Shown: piece by piece, positions 61,688 through 64,000 of the stretch
Layout of the letters: every line of letters begins with the position of its first letter
How positions within the stretch are numbered: position 1 is the first letter of the stretch
Assembly (NCBI GenBank): GCA_041653995.1
Contig: JBAZEK010000002.1
Span: forward strand, 62,001 to 126,000
Origin: Dehalococcoidia bacterium
GTDB taxonomy: Bacteria > Chloroflexota > Dehalococcoidia > GIF9 > UBA5629
Reading direction: 5' to 3'
Length of the DNA: 64,000 nucleotides
Translations under genes and position numbers: made by a program
The notes under the pieces: model-generated
Database searches by the model: none
What the model was told of the DNA's origin: nothing
What the model saw: the letters and a program-made list of their open reading frames with translations, nothing else

Positions 61688-61718
61688 TTGACAAAAGCAC
61701 GGGGGAAAACCCTATAAT
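61688..61718 (+). promoter_or_regulatory. Promoter of the SDR gene
   Basis: Both hexamers are perfect: TTGACA (61688-61693) and TATAAT (61713-61718). The spacer is 19 bp, two longer than ideal. Transcription would start near 61725, leaving a leader of about 113 bases before the ATG at 61838. Confidence 0.6.
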
Positions 61719-61773
61719 GCCGTATCGACTTGGAGCAGGCGGCGATGTAAAGTAGCGCAGCCGGGCTTACGCA

Positions 61774-61824
61774 GCAGGTGTGATTAATCCCTGCGGGACT
61801 GAGTTTCTGCAGGGCTTGCTTTTT
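61774..61824 (+). promoter_or_regulatory. Candidate terminator/antiterminator pair in the SDR leader
   Basis: CCCTGC (61789-61794) can pair with GCAGGG (61809-61814), which is followed by a T-rich tract (CTTGCTTTTT), as in an intrinsic terminator. The same CCTGC can instead pair with GCAGG at 61774-61778 upstream. The two pairings exclude each other. I match no known riboswitch class. Confidence 0.4.
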
Positions 61825-61837
61825 ATGCGAGGTTTAT

Positions 61838-62629
61838 ATGAGTAACAGGCTGATGAAATCGGCAATAGTAACGGGAGCATCATCGGGGATCGGCGAAGCC
61901 TATGCCCGGCTGCTAGCCTCACTGGGCTATGACCTGATCATTATCGCCAGGCGCAAAGACAGGCTGGAAACCATTGCCGCAGAGGTGGAGAAGGCATACG
62001 GTATTGCGGTGTCCGTGATGCAGTGCGACCTTTGTAACGAGAAAGACATTAGTGTAGTAGAAGAAAAAATCCGGAACACCGATAACCTGTCGGTGCTGAT
62101 CAATAACGCCGGCTTCGGTACGCTGGGTCCATTCGTTGATGTCGATCTCGGCAAGTCTCTCAGAATGATCGACCTGCACGTTACCGCCCCTGTGCGGTTG
62201 GTTAAAGCAGCACTGCCCGGCATGCTTTCCCGCAGGGAGGGCGCCATCGTCAACGTTTCCTCCGCTGCGCCCTTCCTGCCGGTATTCGGAAATGTGATGT
62301 ATAACGGCACCAAATCTTTCCTGATCGCATTCTCCGAATCCCTTCAGATCGAAGTTAAAGATGCCGGAATCAGGGTGCAGGCGCTCTGCCCCGGCTTCAC
62401 CCGCACCGGCTTCCATTCTGTCGATGAATACAAAAATGTTGATTTTTCCACCATCCCGTCATTCCTTTGGATGTCCGCAGACAAAGTAGCGGCACTGTCA
62501 TGGCAGGCGCTGGGCAAAAAGAAGGTCGTCTTCATACCGGGAGTCATCACGAGCCTGACCTGCACGGTTTTGAATGGATTATTCAGATACCTGGCCGGCA
62601 AAAGGCCTGCCGCACCGACCGCACGATAG
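61838..62629 (+). CDS. Short-chain dehydrogenase/reductase
   Basis: A 263-residue SDR-fold NAD(P)-dependent oxidoreductase. The cofactor loop is 'VTGASSGIGEAY', 'INNAGFG' is the structural motif, and the catalytic residues are Ser in 'NVSSAA' and the YxxxK in 'MYNGTKSF'. 'ARRKDRL' after strand 2 suggests NADP preference. The C-terminal 'CTVLNGLFRYLAGKR' is hydrophobic and basic and might touch membrane, as in DltE/very-long-chain ketoacyl reductase-like SDRs. The gene has its own promoter and leader, divergent from the dehydrogenase operon. Confidence 0.88.
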   Translation: MSNRLMKSAIVTGASSGIGEAYARLLASLGYDLIIIARRKDRLETIAAEVEKAYGIAVSVMQCDLCNEKDISVVEEKIRNTDNLSVLINNAGFGTLGPFVDVDLGKSLRMIDLHVTAPVRLVKAALPGMLSRREGAIVNVSSAAPFLPVFGNVMYNGTKSFLIAFSESLQIEVKDAGIRVQALCPGFTRTGFHSVDEYKNVDFSTIPSFLWMSADKVAALSWQALGKKKVVFIPGVITSLTCTVLNGLFRYLAGKRPAAPTAR

Positions 62630-62695
62630 ATGCAGCATCCTGGCACAGGGAACTCCCAATCACCCAACATCTTGTATCTAATTAATTGTTAGAAA

Positions 62696-62714
62696 TTACG
62701 TAGATAATACGTAG
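62696..62714. promoter_or_regulatory. Candidate operator before the third acyl-CoA ligase
   Basis: Two copies of the self-complementary TACGTA (62697-62702 and 62708-62713) lie 11 bp centre to centre, one helical turn. A perfect TATAAT follows at 62769-62774, without a good -35. The spacing suits a dimeric or cooperative repressor such as a TetR-family regulator, which is an inference. Confidence 0.35.
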
Positions 62715-62843
62715 CTTCCTTAATCCGTATAAGCAGTGATACCTATATCCGACCGCGTAGTGGAACTCTATAATCTTCCCCATTGCACAGCCTATAGGTC
62801 AGGATACGTGTACATATTAAACATTAATAGGGAGCTTATTAAA

Positions 62844-64000
62844 ATGAATCAGTACTCATGGTTTAAAAGTTACGATAAGGGTGTACCGCAGACACTTCAG
62901 CCATACGCAGAGAAGACGCTGCTGGACTGTTTTATCGAAGCAGTTGGAGAAAAGCCGGGCAATCCCATGGTTTTGTTCAAAGGCAGGAAGGTTTCCTACA
63001 GTGAAATGCACAGGCTGAGCGAATCTCTCGCAGCCGCTCTTATAGCCAATGGTGTTAAAAAAGGCGATGTGGTAGCCCTGGTTTTACCCAACTGCCCGCA
63101 AGTAGTGTATTGCCACCTCGCCATCTGGAAAGTTGCTGCGATCGCCTCTCCCATTAATCCGTTGTACTCGGCGTCCGAATTGGAGCGCTCACTGAACGAA
63201 TGCGGCGCTAACGTGGTGATCTGTTTAAGTACATTTTACAGGAAGATTAAGAACATCCAATCAGCAACAAAAGTGCGGCTGATAATCAGCACGGAAATAA
63301 AAGAATATCTTCCATGGTTCCTTTCACTGGCCTTCACACTAATTGAAGAGAAAAAGGGCGGGCATAAAGTAAAACCGTACGCCGGGGACCTGCGCTTAAA
63401 AGATCTGCTGAAGCAGTATCGGGAGTCCCACCCCCCGCAGATGAGAATAGATCCCTCCGATCCTGCCTTGCTGTTATTTAGCGGCGGCACTACGGGTACG
63501 ACTGAAGCCGCAGTCGGCACCCACCATTCGCTTTATATCGCCGGTCTCCAGCTCACCACCTGGGTAAAATCCATCATGGTGCCGTGGGAAGATATCATCC
63601 TCGCCACCATCCCCATGTTTCATGTTTTTGGAAATGTCGCTTTGATGAGTTCAGCCATAGTCAACCGCAATCCGCTGGCGCTCGTACCAAACCCCAGAGA
63701 TATTAATGATCTTGTAGCCACAATAAAGAGAGTTAAGCCTACGTTCATACCGGGCGTCCCCACGCTTTTCTTTGCACTATGCAACCATCCAGCCGTCAAA
63801 TCGGGCAAGGTCAGTTTCAAGAAAGCCAAGTTCTGCGTGGCAGGTGGCGCGCCGCTACTGACGGAACTGCGAGACCGCTTCTTCCAGGTGACCGGCGCGC
63901 GCCTGGTTGAAGGATATGCTCTCACGGAGTCAATGCTTGCCGCCGTGATAACACCGGTCGAAGGAACACAAAAAGATGGCGCGGTGGGGCTCCCGTTACC
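62844..64000 (+). CDS. Acyl-CoA ligase (AMP-forming), copy 3, partial, with altered phosphate loop
   Basis: The frame is open from the ATG at 62844 to the window edge (385 residues). It is a paralogue of the ligase at 29474, with the same N-terminal 'SYDKGVPQTLQPYA' pattern and 'VLPNCPQVVYCHLAIWK'. The phosphate-binding loop reads 'FSGGTTGTTEAAVGTHHS', so the usual Pro-Lys is Thr-Glu. 'VEGYALTESML' is the adenylate motif. The C-terminal domain with the catalytic Lys lies beyond base 64000. The Lys-to-Glu change may slow or alter adenylation. 'GGGAG' lies ten bases upstream of the ATG. It follows the SDR gene after 214 bp. Confidence 0.88.
   Translation, partial: MNQYSWFKSYDKGVPQTLQPYAEKTLLDCFIEAVGEKPGNPMVLFKGRKVSYSEMHRLSESLAAALIANGVKKGDVVALVLPNCPQVVYCHLAIWKVAAIASPINPLYSASELERSLNECGANVVICLSTFYRKIKNIQSATKVRLIISTEIKEYLPWFLSLAFTLIEEKKGGHKVKPYAGDLRLKDLLKQYRESHPPQMRIDPSDPALLLFSGGTTGTTEAAVGTHHSLYIAGLQLTTWVKSIMVPWEDIILATIPMFHVFGNVALMSSAIVNRNPLALVPNPRDINDLVATIKRVKPTFIPGVPTLFFALCNHPAVKSGKVSFKKAKFCVAGGAPLLTELRDRFFQVTGARLVEGYALTESMLAAVITPVEGTQKDGAVGLPL

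Larger units (their letters stand above)
61297..61837. other. Long intergenic region with divergent promoters and a structured leader
   Basis: Short open frames at 61302-61570 on the minus strand have no ribosome binding site and look like chance. The stretch also shows strong CG-rich repeats of the CGCGC type near 61380. The right half holds a promoter (61688-61718) and a leader with a possible attenuator (61774-61824) for the SDR gene. The promoter of the dehydrogenase operon must lie in the left half but was not located. Confidence 0.45.

Noticed and set aside
61725..61837. Known riboswitch in the SDR leader (fluoride, guanidine, THF, ZTP considered)
   Set aside because: Core consensus elements of each class are missing; only the exclusive stems remain.

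Overview
The window looks like a moderately GC-rich chromosomal segment of a bacterium in or near the Dehalococcoidia (phylum Chloroflexota). The placement is an inference. It rests on an Elp3 of the bacterial type characterised from Dehalococcoides mccartyi, dense runs of overlapping genes with ATGA-type junctions, a two-subunit oligopeptide uptake system, several acyl-CoA ligases and crotonase-family enzymes, and the CoA gene order coaX-coaBC. No rRNA is present. Two tRNA genes occur (His GTG, Arg TCG).

Layout. 1-1731: a Trm9-like methyltransferase (partial, minus) divergent from Elp3. 1711-9128: a six-gene minus-strand oligopeptide ABC transporter operon, oppA-oppA-oppB-oppC-oppD-oppF. 9290-11415: an AT-rich island with a small membrane protein, a tail-anchored protein of unknown function and an IS-type transposase with a short inverted repeat at its ends. 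11420-17595: a radical SAM enzyme, a HAD phosphatase, an MBL-fold hydrolase, and a minus-strand sugar-phosphate operon (tagatose-bisphosphate aldolase, pyruvate kinase, PfkB kinase) with a clear promoter and operator. 17731-26943: a plus-strand run of corA, a queuosine-precursor transporter, a Mut7-C RNase-like gene, nnr, coaX, coaBC, a TMEM175-type channel and valS. 26940-37358: a hypothetical gene, polX, an acyl-CoA ligase, secA, prs, an M20 peptidase, an endonuclease III-like gene and a DUF4405 membrane protein. 37408-46302: exported proteins (CARDB-like, a BNR/Asp-box protein of 1076 residues, an alkylsulfatase-like lipoprotein, a Cache lipoprotein), tRNA-His and a P1 peptidase. 46570-53105: aspS, two crotonase-family enzymes, tRNA-Arg, a GNAT, a RelE-type toxin-antitoxin pair and a Gln/Thr-repeat secreted protein. 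53199-64000: a cluster built around alcohols, aldehydes and carboxylic acids.

The last 11 kb is the most interesting part. It encodes an aldehyde dehydrogenase fused to an iron-type alcohol dehydrogenase. The fusion is AdhE-sized, but its aldehyde dehydrogenase half carries the residues of hydrolytic enzymes. Beside it lie a second aldehyde dehydrogenase, a SABATH-type carboxyl methyltransferase (a family best known from plants) seven bases from an MBL-fold hydrolase, an SDR, and two acyl-CoA ligases. Together these could oxidise an alcohol to its acid and then send the acid either to a CoA thioester or to a methyl ester. That pathway is inferred from gene content only.

Regulatory and repeat structure visible by eye includes two candidate leaderless promoters, an 18-bp palindromic operator, a possible attenuator before the SDR gene, a mosaic family of small hairpin repeats at four intergenic sites, and one larger inverted repeat beside tRNA-His.
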